Counted from the first letter of the stretch, positions 34,678 through 47,783 are shown. The stretch is 64,000 nt of DNA from Euryodendron excelsum (GCA_033060915.1 CM065378.1:18218001-18282000), one strand, 5' to 3'. A program made the numbers and translations. The notes: generated by a model not told the origin, from the letters alone.

Positions 34678-35818
34678 GCATTAGTTATTTAATAATAATT
34701 ACAAAGCTGTCACGTTAGCAAATAATGGAGATATGGAAGAATAAATCTAGATATCCATTAGAATAAAATGAACGATGACTCAATCATTAATGTTTTTGCA
34801 TTAAACAATCTTGTTAAGGGGGCCAAGTTACATTAATTTAGTATAGATTTGTTTGTGAAAGGGATCCTAACACAACTTCATAATTGATAATCAAATCAAC
34901 ACAATCCAGATATGCAGATGCACGTTGCAAGCATAAACTGGAATTTTGTTACTAAACTCACTACAAAGGCCGCAAAATTTGGGGAAGCTAAATGCATACA
35001 TGCTTTGCTAGCACTGGAACTACTACGCTATTTTGACCATAAAATCCAACAGCTTCAAAGCTAATTTTCTTAACTTTAACCAAAATTTAATAATGTTATA
35101 TTAAATTATGGTTAAAAAAAAACTTAGTTAAAAAGCTGTATGAGAAGAATCGATGCTAGTGGCAGCCAAGAGTGCAAATTCTAGGCAATATTCAAGTACA
35201 CCTCGGCCCTTAGCGAAGCAAACTGTGTCGTTTTTTTTATATACAGACAGAGGACATGGCCGGGTATGAAAACAATGTTGGGACTTGGGAGCTGGCCGAA
35301 GGTTGTTTAACAAGGTCTCTGTCATAACATATTCCTTATGGAAAGGACAAGCCTTCTTATTTCAAGGGATTTTAACTACTCCATACTCTCTGAACAGGTA
35401 ATTAATCAAGGGTGCTTCATGTTTTCAATGGAGACTGGAGTCAATTACAAGAAGTGAACATTACTCTTCCTCCCTGTATATTTTGTCACATATTTCAAGC
35501 TTTCTAACAAAAAAAACCGTTTAGTTTAATCTCTTTACTGAATTCAATTCCATACTAGATTGAGCTGAATTGCTGAATGGAAAAAGAAAGTATGAAGAAA
35601 TAGAACTTTGCTTTGCGTGTCATAATGTTCAAAAAGAGTTTTCACTATCATTTCTCTTCACTGAAACAACAACATATATGCAGCAGTTGCGAATTTGCCC
35701 GTTCATGTATTCTCCCCGTACACACTCGCTCTAGAATGGCGTGGTTTCTCAGTGTCTATAGGGTGTGCTTCATGCACATTTGAGTATGAGATGATCAACA
35801 TTTTACTGATGTATGAAG
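34678..35818. other. Spacer downstream of GAT1
   Basis: AT-rich, without a recognisable gene. 35620-35818 is probably GAT1 3' untranslated region. Confidence 0.5.
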
Positions 35819-38800
35819 TCAATCAACCACATCACTGCTGAAGAGCTTGAACTTGTTGGCATCAAGAACTAACTTCCTGATAGAAGAGAATGACCCCATG
35901 ATTCCCGCACCGGTGAAGACGATAATTATAGAGGCGTTGATCCAGTAGGTGAGGGACGATCGCGGGGGCTTATAGGTCATGTTGTAGAGAAGCATAGGGA
36001 GGATGAAATCTAGGGGGATGAAGCCAACAGCTCCTACTACGCCATTAATGTCCCCAAAGAATGGGAGCATTGCTGCAAAAAATCCGCAGAATATCATGTA
36101 CAGTGTCCGAAGAATTAGTCTTGGGATTAAGTTTCTTTTGGAGAACAACCCTTGCTTCACATCAGCTGATTTCTTTTCCATGATCTCAAAAGCTACTTGA
36201 GAATAAACCTGTGTTATAGTTCCAAAAGATTACCACAACATAAACTGTAAAAGGTCTCTTTGAAGTAAGTATAAATCATATATATTAAGAAACTTCTTTT
36301 TGATATTAACATCTTTTTGTCTGTGGTGGGCAAATGTAGGAGCTTACCAGGCCGATGGCAAAGAGTTGGAGGAGAACAAATATAACTCCAAGGCCTAGAA
36401 CCCATGTTGGAGCCAAAGAAGGTCCAACATCGGGCATTAAGCTCTTGAGAATATTCGAGTTAGATTTGTTCCCAAACACCCAGTATCCGGACACTGCAGA
36501 GGAGTAGAAAGTAATCAAAATTACAGAGTAACACATCAAAAGGCCTTTCAGCATCTTCCCAGTGGCTGGTGGAGCCAGAGTTGCCTGTATTGTTGACATG
36601 CCAGGATTTCAAATAATGAAATGTGCACAATGAAAATTAGAAGTCTCAGTTTGTAATAAGAAGTCTGTGATCATCCAAAGTACAATTATCTCACTAGCAG
36701 AGAGAAGAAAAGAAAATTTATAATCTAACGATTGTTAGTCTCCAAAGTAAGCATAAAACATTGAGTAAAGGAAATCATATTACCTGTATTTCAGGTAGTA
36801 TCCCATTCCCAAAAATAGCAGCTATTATGGAGATGGAAGTGAAGGCACTGAAAACCCTTGATGACTCTGAAGTTTCTAGAGAATAGTCCCTTGGTGGGGC
36901 ATTTTTTGAGGTACCTGCAGAATATATGCGAAAGGATGCATTAAGATCATAACCCCACAAATACTTCAAATGTACTAAACTGGCATATAAATTTAGCCTA
37001 ACTATAGAAGTGGATTGTGTTCACAAGGAATATGATATCAGCTTTCCAAAATTACTTACGGAAATGAACCTATGATCTTCATGAAGCTTGGAGATTTAAA
37101 GGTCAACACAAACATTCAAAAAGTAAAAATCAAAATTCAATCCAACTTGGTGAGGTTAAAAACATAGTTGTCTTTGAAGACACATCTGCATGTTCCCTTT
37201 ACAAGAGCGAAGAATTACAAGCTTAAAGTCCTATTCGTCCCTTTACTTCATAGATTTTAATCAGGCATTGGTTTCACTAGAATCCCATTCAACAAGGGTC
37301 CATCTTGGACCCAGCATAGGCCCATGGTCAGTGAATCTGCATTCTGGTATAGCTTAATTAGATGATAGTTTACAAATTAACTTCCTCTGTTTTTTTTCCT
37401 ACTTCCTGCCAGCACCTCATATTTGCTCGTTCGACGATTTTCAGTCTAACCGGGCTCACTTTCAAACATTACATGCGTATTCAGACTCATACCCACCCTC
37501 CAAACTCTAATCCAATCCACCGGTCGCTTCCTGGCCTCGGGCCCACTTGAAGCCAAATGACTATTTCACCCCTAGGCATCCAATTGCCTCTGGGAACCAC
37601 ATCGCTCTAGGTATCAAACCGATTACCTTCCAGGGATGATTCTAACAGTATTTTCAATCTTTCAATACATTTCTAGACCTTTCCAAGTATATTCCGACAA
37701 ACCTGGTATGAAATGACCATTTTGTTCTAGGTAGGTCGGTCACCTTTTTCAACTACTCCGGCCTTAGTTATCAAGCCGATTACCTCCGAGACACTCCTTT
37801 AGGGGTTCCCATCCATTCCCAACTGAGTCTCGCTACTCGGAACCTTCTGGATCATTCTTGAACTTTTCGGAGTCATTTTTAGTGAAGTCATGTCAAAAAT
37901 TGCATAGTAGTCACAAGAACATGTGCCCAAATCTTCTATCTTACGTTCTAAGAGTCAAAGATCTGTTTCTTATCGACTTAAAAAAAATTTCTAAAAGGTG
38001 GAGTGGCGCCAAGCCAAAAGGTTGGCCTAGCGCCACCCTTAGTAGCGCTAAGCCAAAATTTGGCCTAGTGTCACTACAACATACGCCAGAGTCAACTTTC
38101 TCTGCTTATAAATACAGGGCACCCCCTGCGTATTTTGGATCTAAAAACTCAGTCCAGAAATACTGCATCACTGAAAACTAGCTTCAAAACCCTAGTTCTT
38201 TCAAGTCTCCTTCAAACCCTAGCCTCCCTACACTCTATACACACAAATCCTAGCTTCTATACACTATATACACTCAAATGCAAGCCTCCAAGCATCTATT
38301 GAAGACCAAGTGATGCGTATTCAAAGCTCTTAAAGAGAAGTAAACAAAGTAATTAAAGTAAAGAGAAGACAATATAAGTTTTCGATTTAGTTTATGCAAT
38401 CCTCCTCTCTCTTTTCTATCTCTTAACCCACTTGGTTTTTCTTCTATTTTAATCCCCATCTTTTATCTCCTTTCTTGCATACTTAAAACAAGGGACTTTC
38501 GGTTCATACCTAAGAAAACTTGTTAAAAGTCATCGTGTCGGGGGTTTTCTTCAAGTTCAACCTAAGATGGTGTAGGTTTGGTCCCCTTAATTATGTGATG
38601 AATCTTAATCTTGTATGTTCACGACTCTATTGCATTGTGGTTGTCATGTTCATGCATTACATTCAAAGTAGTTTTCAAACTTGCATCAAAGTTCTCCTTT
38701 AAAACTTGCATTCAAAATCTCATTCTTTCAAACTTATTTTCAATACCACAACCCTAAGATGATTCTAACCGTTCCATGATTAGGTTTAGTTTAGAAAAGT

Positions 38801-41800
38801 GTTATATTTAAAATGACTATCAAAGTCCAAAATTTGAGTTCAAGTCTTAAATTATTTTTTAAGAAATCACAACTTTAAAATGATTCTAGCCATTTCATGG
38901 TTAGGATTATCTTAAGAAAGTGTGACATTTAAAGAAACTATTAAAATCCACATGAGGGTTTCAAAACCTAGTTGCTTTGAAAATCACAATCCTAAAATAG
39001 TTCTAATCTTTTCATGGTTAAAATCGTTTTAGGAAAGTGAGATATTCAAGAGACTTACAAAAGTCTATATTCAAATCTTTTTTTAAGATAGTTTTTTTTT
39101 TAGATTCACTGTCTAAAAATCCTTTTCAAAAATTCATTGTATTGGGATTCAAGTCAAAACCCTAGCTAGAGTCCATGTTTAAGAAACCATAGTTTTTCTC
39201 ACATAAAATTATGGCTTTCTATTTGCGTCAAATCATAAATTTTCAAAACTCTTTTTGTATGCAAAATCATAGATTTTCAAATTCAAGATTTTCAAAACTA
39301 AAACCTTCTAATTTCGAATCAAATAAAATCTTGGTCCAAATAGGAAACCAAATCAAATCTTCTAATTTTAGAAATTAAATCAAATCATCTATTTTTTGAA
39401 ATAAAATCTAATTTTTTACTTTGGAAAATAGAAATAAAATCTTTCCTAATTTTAATATTTCTAGATTCCAAAAACTTCCTTATGCAAAACTTTTCAAAAA
39501 CAAAACTTTTCTTTTTTAATTGAAATTCAATCTTTTCGAATTCAAGTACATTGCATAAACTCTAAGTTCTAGAATTACTTAGATACTTAGTTACCTCAAA
39601 CTTGGGTCAAACCTTTTCAAACTTAAAAATCCAAATTTCAACTTTCTTAATTTCAAACTTTTAGATTTTATTTCCAAATTTGAAATCTTTCTAAATCGAA
39701 TCTTTCTAAAATCAATTCTTTCCTAAAATGGAAAATTTTCAAAAATAAAACTTTCCCAATATGGTACCTTCCTAATTCAAAGTTTTTCAAATTCTAACTT
39801 TTCAAATCATTTCAAACCAAATATTTTCAAATCAAGTCAAATCTTTTTTAATCTTTTCAAATCAAGTGTTTCAAAATAAAATCAAACCGTTTCCAAAATT
39901 CTTTTCAAAGTAGATAGTATTGGACATTTGTTAATTGAAGATTCTAAATGAGTGAATCTAGGATAGAAAAATATGTAGATATCGCAAGAGTGGGATAGAG
40001 TGATAGCTTAGCACATCTTCCCTATACGTAACAAACTCCCAGACCATAAATCACTGTTTTCGAGAGACCAAAAAGCGAAATCATTTTTAAAAATGGCTTA
40101 AATCTTTTCAAAGGTTGCAAACAACCTATTTTCTTCAAAAAATCCTCTCTTGAGAAAATTTTCAAAACATTTTTTAAAAAACTCTAAGTTTAATTTTCGT
40201 ATTGCATTTAGTTTTAGGTGACCTAACTCACCTTACAAAGTTAAGTGACGACTCTAAATTTTTTTTAAAAACCCTTGTTCAAATCAATTTCTATTTCAAA
40301 TTTAGTCGTACTTATTCTTCTAGAAGAATGAGTTATAACGAAAATGTACCGTACATTTTTTCACTATTATTGTGTGCAGAAAAACTGGGGCGCGACACTT
40401 TCTTCCCAGCAAGGATGGATTTGGATACATATGGATGTGAAATCTAGTACTTTAACTGAGGAAGATGAGATAATCTTAGTACCACACGAAACCAATCCAC
40501 GATTCTTCATGTTTTGGGTAAATGAAGCAATAAAGACACCACAGATATCCAAATTGTGTCAAAAGTTTGAAACTAGTGACAAGTAGTGGGAGTTCTCACA
40601 TATAGAGACTTGTCTCATTTGAGGACACAATTGCACATAAGGCACACGCTTTACAGTTAATCCTTTCCTGTTTTCTCATGAAAGTCAAATCTTCTGTCAC
40701 AACAACAGTTAATGTAATGCTTTTAGCTATCCTCTTGAACCTTTCTTTTTAACTTGAAAAAGGCACTAGTAACAGGTACAAACTAAGATTGGAAGGCAGA
40801 TTAATTTTACCTGCATGAATACAAGCCCCAACCACAAGCAAGGTGTAGCCCAAGCTGAGGAAAAGTGAAACCAGGTTGATGTGCCTGAGGGAGTGGAAGG
40901 TTGGGAGCTGAGAAAGAACTATCATGACCACTGTCACCATCGCTATGAACTCATATAATTTCAAGGACCCGTTGGGGGAAACGCTCGAGTACATGATCTT
41001 GAACAGACATGAAGGAGAAAATTATCAGAATCACTAGAATAAAACAGGGAGCAATATATATGTATTTCAGTTTGTTTCCATATCAGAAGCAGTCAGAAAA
41101 ACAGTACCTGGAGGCATTCACCTGCAAGCAAAATAGCTCCTATGCCAATGCCGGTATTGATGGCTGTCTGGATGAATATTACAAAATAAAACATCCACCC
41201 AGACCCTATATGTGGAAGCAAAAGCACAATAAATTAATTTTCGATTAAAAAACAAACAAGCCAAGTGCTTTTATATCTCTTTCCCATGTAAACTGCTCTC
41301 AACTATAATCATAACTAGAAATCACAAAGTAATAATGCATTGCTTCAATTTAAAGCTACTGTAAGCAAGGGACCATCCAGAAAGACCAATTCAACAAAGT
41401 CCAGTTGGAACTGGACGGAAATTTATCCCAAGTGGAGGTTGTTTGAAACTTTATAAAAGAATTTTGTTTGAAACTCGAATTTTTATGAACAAAATAAAAA
41501 AAAAAGAAAAATATAAAAGAAAAGTAAACAAAAATAAAAGCATTTTTTTTTACTTTTTCTTTATATTTTTTTCACTTTTTCTTCATATTTTATTTTTTTT
41601 TCTGAAAATTTGAATTCAAAAACAAAATTTAAAAAAAAATTCATATCACTTTTATTTCATTTCTCTTCCTCTTTCTAAAGTTTCAAACATACTATAATGA
41701 GAACAATTCAAAGTCAACATGCACTAAACTTTATGCCCACTTTTCCTTTGCAAAAAGACGAATTGAAAGCCTGATCCGATTTTTGTGCTCTTCCAGAGCA

Positions 41801-42337
41801 TTGAAAATTTTGTAAAAGCACAGGCCACCAGACCAGAGCCGTTAAAAGCGCAAAAAAAAAAAAAAAGAAAAGAAAATCTGATTCTAAAGGGGCAAGTGTT
41901 GGAATTTTACCTAATACGTCGGCAGCGAGCTCGCGAAACCGTATATGGCGGCGACCGGCTTTCTCGCAGTGCTCGAGCACCAGAGACATGAGGTAGTACG
42001 AGTAGAAGGTCACGATCCCCATTACCGTCAAGCAGAAGAACCCTAGCACCCACCCCAGTCCCCTGAACGCGTACGGAAGCGTCAGTATTGTTGGCCCCAC
42101 TATCGCCGTCGTCAGATGAAACCCGGCGTGCCACCACTCCCCTGTTATTTGCAACAAAACACGTATATATTCATACTCATATATATATATATATATATAT
42201 ATTTACGCACGAAATAATGAATTTGTAAATGGACTGAGAGTAGAATAGTCACCTTTTGATTCCAACACGAAAGCTGCACCGGCGTCTTCTTCCCGACTGG
42301 ATTCTGGGAATCGAGCAATTTGTGGAGGCTCTGCCAT
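35819..42337 (-). CDS. GAT1: GABA transporter 1 (amino acid/auxin permease family)
   Basis: Seven exons on the minus strand: 42253-42337, 41911-42141, 41108-41205, 40811-40997, 36784-36914, 36348-36584 and 35819-36208. They total 1,359 nt and 452 residues with all phases agreeing, collinear with Arabidopsis GAT1 (about 451 residues). Diagnostic stretches are [70 protein letters not shown] and [13 protein letters not shown] near the C-terminus. The hydrophobic blocks fit 10-11 membrane spans with a short cytosolic N-tail from exon 1. GAT1 is a plasma-membrane proton-coupled importer of 4-aminobutyrate, active under stress and in GABA-rich tissues. Intron 4 is 3.9 kb, swollen by inserted repeats, yet its splice sites are intact. 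Promoter-proximal sequence is GA-rich. Confidence 0.96.
38746..39080. repeat. Three degenerate tandem repeats of about 120 bp
   Basis: Anchor motifs ATGATTCTAACCG (38759), ATGATTCTAGCC (38880) and TAGTTCTAATC (38998), each followed by TTCATGGTTARGAT and RGAAAGTG, give spacings of 121 and 118. They lie inside the LTR-like insertion. Confidence 0.7.
39090..40200. repeat. AT-rich low-complexity block with recurrent TTTCAAA/AAATCTTT motifs
   Basis: Over a kilobase composed largely of short variants of TTTTCAAAT, AAATCAAATC and CTTTCCTAAT without coding capacity. It looks like decayed satellite-like sequence inside the insertion. Confidence 0.5.
41439..41691. repeat. MITE-like element in GAT1 intron 2
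   Basis: TTGTTTGAAACTTT at the left is inverted as AAAGTTTCAAACAT at the right, with A-rich then T-rich arms between. Confidence 0.5.
42179..42202. repeat. (AT)n microsatellite in GAT1 intron 1
   Basis: AT run of about 24 bases a short distance from the exon 2 acceptor. Confidence 0.9.
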
Positions 42338-43772
42338 TGATATTAAGATAAGATAGCCTAGAGAGAGAGACACACACAAGGAACACAGTAAGAAGGTGCG
42401 CAGGTTAAAGATTTTATGTTTCAGAGGCGTGAGTTAGAAGAAGTTCGAGGGAGGTTCAGCCGTTCAGAGGAGGAAGAAGTTTGATAAAAGCAAGGGGACG
42501 TTGAAGGCGTCGAAACAAAGCTATCGTGCACCAGTGCACTAGGACACCTCGCCTCCCAGATAGATGCCGGTGCTAATATATACATATACGTATGGATTAC
42601 AGATATATATCGCATTTGCGTTGTTGTTCGGAGTTCGGAGATAGAGAGAGAATGGATTGGAAAGCTGGAGGTTGAAAGAACAACGGAAAGCGAAGGTTGT
42701 TGGCATCTTGTTCATTTGAAGTTACCATATTAGCCTTGAGCATAACTAGCCACTATCTGAAATGCTGAGGTGGTGGTAGTAGTTGTATTTGACAGAGTCT
42801 ACTACCTGAAGTCAACGTAATTGGGTCGTTTTGTCATTCTATACGGGAAATAAAGAAGACAATATACGCCACGCAATCGACCCAACTTTACGGCCGTAAT
42901 GACTAAAACACCCTGACTTTCTTGTTTGTCTCGCTTCACACAACACATTGAGATCAAAATAAAAAGGTCAAAATAAAACTAAAACAGACAAAACCAGAGC
43001 TTCCATCAGGCCTTGTGGTGCCCAAAATTCTTCCCCGGAAGAGCTATTGGTTTCATTTTTAGCAATTTGCAAATAGCTCAGTAAATTGCTAAAGAAGCTG
43101 GGTTTTTTTTTTTTATATATTTAAAATGAATATGTAAATAGACTAATCTACATATTCATAAAAAAACATTGTTCCTTAGTACTGCATACTTTATCACATC
43201 TACATCAAGTTGAAGCTTAGATTTCACCGCATGCTTTAAGTATTAAAAAATAAAATTATATGATATGGTTACTGAAATTATTCCTCTTTTTAAGATGCGG
43301 TCATTCAATTTTATGTATATAAAGCTTGCATAGAATTATGTGATATGGCTACTGAAATCATTCCTTTTTTAAGTTGCGGTCATTTAATTTAAGTATATAA
43401 AGTGAAATACCTTGCGTGGAATTCCAATTAGTATTTCTTATGAAAGCTTAAACAATGCTAGTATCCACACCCAACATTATTTAATTACTCAATTATCCAT
43501 AGCGAATATATCCTGTAAAGAGAACTTGAGCTTTGCAAGCTCCATTTGATTGTCATTTATTTGAACTCCAAGTACAGATTTAACATTCAGACGAGACAAA
43601 AATATATAAACAAGAAAGAGAAATCAACAAACACTGGTTCAAACAAGAAGAATTGGTTAGGCTATAAGTTGACAAATTTAGTTCAACAATGACAAGGAAG
43701 TTAGCCCAGTCAACTGATGTTCATGTTCAACACAACTACCTGAACATGAGCACAGCTTCAATTCAAGCTTTA
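42338..43772. other. GAT1 5' flank and spacer
   Basis: Leader and promoter of GAT1 (minus strand) with GA-rich patches at 42358-42370 and 42640-42650. Further on is AT-rich DNA with a short repeated motif: ATTATGTGATATGGYTACTGAAATYATTCCT occurs near 43255 and 43333. No gene is seen. Confidence 0.5.
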
Positions 43773-44421
43773 TCAATGCTGTGGATCGTTTTCCTTTGTT
43801 GCTGCATGTTTGTTGTACTCTTTCAATTCCTTCTTGTATGCCTCCATGGCTCGTGCAGCTTTTTCATCCCAAGTTTGTTTTTCTTGTTTGCTCAATTCCT
43901 TTATATGTCAATACACAAACCAAAAACTGTTGTTTTTTTAAAAATGAATGGGTACCCTTTACTAATTAATACCCAACAGAGGTTAACTCACAAATATACC
44001 TTCCAGTCACTGAAACGAGGGCATTGAGGGTAGAGTTGTTAATTCCCAGTCACTCTTACAATAAGTTCTTACTCGCCTGTGATCTTGGCAACCTGCCAAA
44101 TGATGCCAATTTTACGAATTAGCATACGATTAATAGCATAAATTAAGAAAATGAAGACGGGCCTCTGCAACTACCTCCAAGACACTCCTGTTATCTGCTA
44201 GCAAAGCTGCTCGTCGCTCACTGGTAAACAGGAAAAATGCTGACATCGGGTGTTTTGGCTTCAATGGATCCTTTTCTTTCCTGTCAAAGAAAAATGAAAA
44301 AAAATCCCATGAGAGATAGAGGGATAAGACGGAGGGAGTGGGAGAGACACAGAAGTTACTGAATTTACTTCGTCTTCTTGTTCTCTTTTTCGGCTTCCCA
44401 TTTGAAACTGGAAATACTGGT
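43773..44421 (-). pseudogene. 3xHMG-box protein pseudogene, 3' half
   Basis: Minus-strand remnants in order: the second part of the split exon (44369-44421, with an EAEKENKKTK-type linker), exon 44175-44280 (KEKDPLKPKHPMSAFF, start of the second HMG box), a 20-nt exon 44073-44092 (VAKITGE), an exon remnant 44000-44049 (GINNSTLNALVSV) and the last exon 43773-43898 (ELSKQEKQTWDEKAARAMEAY, ends TGA). Plant 3xHMG-box proteins bind chromatin and mitotic chromosomes with three HMG boxes. Here the end of box 2, the linker and the start of box 3 are missing, because the sequence jumps from the micro-exon into box 3 within about 25 bases. Frameshifts occur near 44395 and 44010. The right edge is the CTGGT target copy of the retrotransposon. 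Confidence 0.88.
44417..44421. repeat. Target-site duplication CTGGT, left
   Basis: CTGGT directly before the LTR, repeated at 54340-54344. Confidence 0.9.
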
Positions 44422-44997
44422 TGATGATGCAGCAATCTCATGGTGTCTTGCTCACAGGCCTTCGACGAGCTCTCTCTCTCTTCCGTTGGCATGTAGTCTT
44501 CTATTCTAAGCACACCGGTGTGGTGCCTGCCAAAGGCCCTCCAATGATCAAGTTAGATTCAAGAGAATATCGTTACTCAGGGGTGTGGTTTGCTAGGGTT
44601 TTTTCTTTGATGCGTACCTAGTGAGGAATGCCTTCGTTTCCCTTTCTATGCATGCATGGGAGTGGTTGGCGACTTTTTCACGTGGCAGTACTCCATTGGA
44701 GGGTCAAATCTGTGGCAGGGCACTTGAGAAAGTCGTTCTCCCACTTCATTGCGACATGTGTCAGAACTGCGTCAGGGGTAGGGTGGTTGTCCCTCACACA
44801 CTCTACACCCATGCTTTGAGTGCATGTTACAGTGTCCGATGTTAGTTGTGGCCCACATCGATATGATGGGAAGGACGAACAGAGCAAAAAGTATGCCCGA
44901 CAGGTTGGTCTATTCAGGAGCTAAGGTGAGGCTCTAATCGGGGCCCAATCAGATGTTTAGGAGGGTCTCTGATCTGGTTGGGAAAACGTCACTACCA
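44422..44997 (-). repeat. 3' LTR of the retrotransposon (576 bp)
   Basis: Matches 53756-54339 along its length (for example AAGCACACCGGTGTGG with AAGCACACCGATGTGG, and GAGAATATCGTTACTCAGGG in both). Terminal TG/CA dinucleotides are intact. Confidence 0.95.
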
Positions 44998-45012
44998 AAT
45001 GCCCCCAATTCA
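44998..45012 (-). promoter_or_regulatory. Polypurine-tract-like sequence next to the 3' LTR
   Basis: On the minus strand GAATTGGGGGCATT immediately precedes the LTR start TGGTAG, the expected position for the plus-strand primer. Confidence 0.5.
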
Positions 45013-45539
45013 TCTGGCCATTTGCTCAGGGCCAGGGGAATTCCACAGGTCAGCCCACCCGCGAAATGCAGAGCATATTTATAGCGAGGCCAGCGCAATG
45101 ATGGTTACAGCTGTCGCATCGCTTCACGTACCACCACGCGGCAACTAGGGGTTGGCAATTGGAAGTCGAAAAGACGTGTCGAATACCAGTCGTTGATGTC
45201 CAATCAATGTAGGCTATCTGGGTTGTTGATCTCAAAGACTTAGGGGGAGTTTTGTTAGGCGGTTTTCCTTTTTGCCTCCTCACTTGACTTGGTTAAATTT
45301 TCTGCACAACACAGAGAGAAACAGAGAGACGAACCTCCATCTCCGTCGTCTTTTGCGGGTTGGTAAGATACCCGCCGCCTATGACGCATCACCGGTTGTC
45401 CTCCAAACTCGTCACCGGCATCTCGTGTCGCGGTAAGGCCTATTTCTCAGTTATATGTATTGGTTGACAACGCGTTGTGTTTGGGTGTTTGAAGGAAAGG
45501 GTCAGATTCCCAACCTCTCGTGATTTATCGATAGGCCAG

Positions 45540-47783
45540 AGTTCTTAGAGTCCACTCTTAAGGGCGTGTGTGAGTTGTTCAAGCTAGTGTTTGATAGGAT
45601 TAGGGACGGTAGGCTTCAAGGTACAATGGTGAACCCATAGCATGTTAGTTCGGGTTCTAAGGACACCGACTCGAACGAGTTTAGGCTTGTGAGGTGTGAG
45701 ACCCAAGAGGAGGCCTTTGTTGGGAACTCTAGGGCATCTCTGGAGGTTTTGGAGCCAGAAAAGATTGGGGCTCCTCACTCTGGTGTTGGTGGAGAAAGGG
45801 ACTAGCCTGTTGAGGCGGCTACTCTTCCTGGGGAGGCTGAGCAAGAGGAGGGAGAGGAGGAGGGTCCCAAGTATGAGGCTGTGGGGATCGCCTCTGTTCT
45901 GGATAAGAAAAAAGTAATTGCCCTACGGAGGGCATACCAAATATCGAGAGGAGCGAAGTGTAGGGTCCCCAACAATATGAACTAGGCGTGCTTTGTAAGG
46001 GAGGGCAAGATCACTGTGTACGAGGGCACACTAGCCGGCGGTCTTTGCATGTAATTTCCTCAGCTCGTTAGGGAGATTTTGCAGAGGCTACGCCTCTTTC
46101 TCGAGCAGATGTCGGCAAACGCGTGGAGGATCATGCTAGGTTACGTGATCCTCTGGCAAATCATCCATGGAAGGGATGTTACACTTGAGGAGTTTCTGTA
46201 TTGCTATAGGCCAACCGAGAGGAGAAAGGGCTATTGGTACTTGGCAGGGCGCCAGGGTTCGATCTGGTTGGCGAGCTTCGATCGTCGCATAAGAAGGCTG
46301 GGAGTTCTGTCCCTAAGAGACTTACTTCTCTGCTCGAATTCCCAGAGCCATCCAAGTAAGAAGGGTACGCTCTCTTTACCGAACTTTTCCTTTCCTGCTT
46401 ATTTTTGAAGTGTCGACCATTTTGACTTAGGTGTTTTGCGGGTGTTAGGTCGGCTTAAGCCTCTTCTGTTCGACGAGCTAAAGAAGGACATAGAGAAGGT
46501 CCAGGAGTACGACTTCTGTAGTGCCAAGAACCTGGTGATAGTTGAGGCGCTCGCACAATACCTCCTAGGCCCCGAGCAGACCAGGGAGGCATTGGTTGCC
46601 GAACGTGAGAGGAGTGAGTAGAATTGTTCTTTTCGTAGTCTGATCCTTGTTTGACTTTTAATCTTTCCTGCAGATCGTTCATCCTCTGCGCCAATCAGCC
46701 ACCTCCTCTGGCAATTCAACCACCTCCCAGGTTCGACCCAATGAGCTTCGACGTAAGCTTCTTGACGAAGAAAAGGAGAGCTGAGTCGGCTGCCCCTGAG
46801 GCGAAATGCCAAAAAACTGCCAAAGCTGCGGACTTGGAAAAGGAGGCCGCCCTTCCACCCAAGAATGCATCCCCACTAAAGGGGAAGGTTACCACCCCGG
46901 CTGTCGTTGTAAAGCCTCCTCCACCGACCAAGCCGAAGCGCAGCACGGTCGTCCCAGCAGAACCCCAGTCCAGGGCTAGTCCCACTGCCTCTCCTCTCTG
47001 TAATGTGGTCGACAACGTGGAGGTGGCCTGGGAGAGGTCTGGGGATGCGGTAACACCCATGAATATACAGACGCTGAGCAAACATCCGAACTCCCGGTTG
47101 GTCAAGGACACAAATTATGATCTTTTCAAAGTGAGCTTCTTTCTACAATTACCTTACTCTGTTCTACTTCTAATATTGTTCAAACTTCTCTTTAGTATCT
47201 AACGAGGATTATGACCCTGGGCCATCGTCTGGGCACTTCGGAGAAGGCCTTGCATGAGGAGAAGCAGACCTGTGGCACCCTTGCTAACAAAGTCTGTTCC
47301 TTGAAAGAGGACGTCGCTACTGCTCTGGCTGAACGAGATACGGCCATCGCAGACCTCAAGTCTACCCATGAGGAGAGCGAGAGGCTAAGTGTCCAAGCCA
47401 ACAAACTCCTGTTGAACTTCACTGCTGAGCAAGCTCAAAGGCAAGAACTGGAGAGGAATTATGCCACCTTTCCAGAATAGCTACTCAAGGTTCGAGTCGA
47501 GGCTATTCTGGAGTTCCATAAAGGGGATGACTTCCAGGCCTTGCTAGAGCCCACATTCACCCAGGGCTTTGAGCTCGCCAAGAAGAGGGCATCTCAGACC
47601 TACCCGGAGCTGGACTTCGCTGGGCTTGATCCTTTGGAAGAGGGAGTTCCTCAGAGCCTGAAGAAAGTTCTTAATAAAGCGATAGAACAAGCTGCCGAGA
47701 AGGTTACTGAAACTGAGGTTGTTGTAGAGGCCAGGAAGATTGTGGACGGGGTTGGGGAAGAGGCTGCCGAGAAAGAGCCCTAG
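45540..47783 (+). pseudogene. Antisense accessory gene of the retrotransposon (plant transposon-protein/coiled-coil type)
   Basis: It lies on the strand opposite to gag-pol, between integrase and the 3' LTR. The pieces read as exons with plausible splice sites: donor after AGCCATCCAA (about 46357) to acceptor at about 46449, donor at about 46613 to acceptor at 46672, and donor at about 47130 to acceptor at 47188. The first part resembles the domain annotated as putative gypsy-type transposon / plant transposon protein in many plant genomes (FPQLVREILQ, NAWRIMLGYVILW, LEEFLYCYRP). A Pro/Lys-rich linker follows (46690-46990), then a coiled coil (47211-47480, heptads around AERDTAIADLKS) and an acidic tail. 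In-frame stops occur at 46052 and 47478, with another near 45978, so it is decayed. Its role in the element is unknown. Confidence 0.75.

Larger units (their letters stand above)
37300..40397 (+). mobile_element. LTR-like insertion inside GAT1 intron 4 (left boundary uncertain)
   Basis: The sequence differs in texture from the rest of the gene. Two successive hairpins at 38004-38078 (TGGCGCCAAGCCAA with TTGGCCTAGCGCCA, then AGCGCTAAGCCAA with TTGGCCTAGTGTC) precede a TATA box (CTTATAAATACAGG, about 38103-38116) and a CCCTAG-rich leader. It ends about 2.3 kb later in GGGGCGCGACA (40387-40397), which looks like an LTR terminus. No polyprotein is present, so a solo LTR is the likeliest reading. 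I could not find a convincing start or target duplication. Confidence 0.45.
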
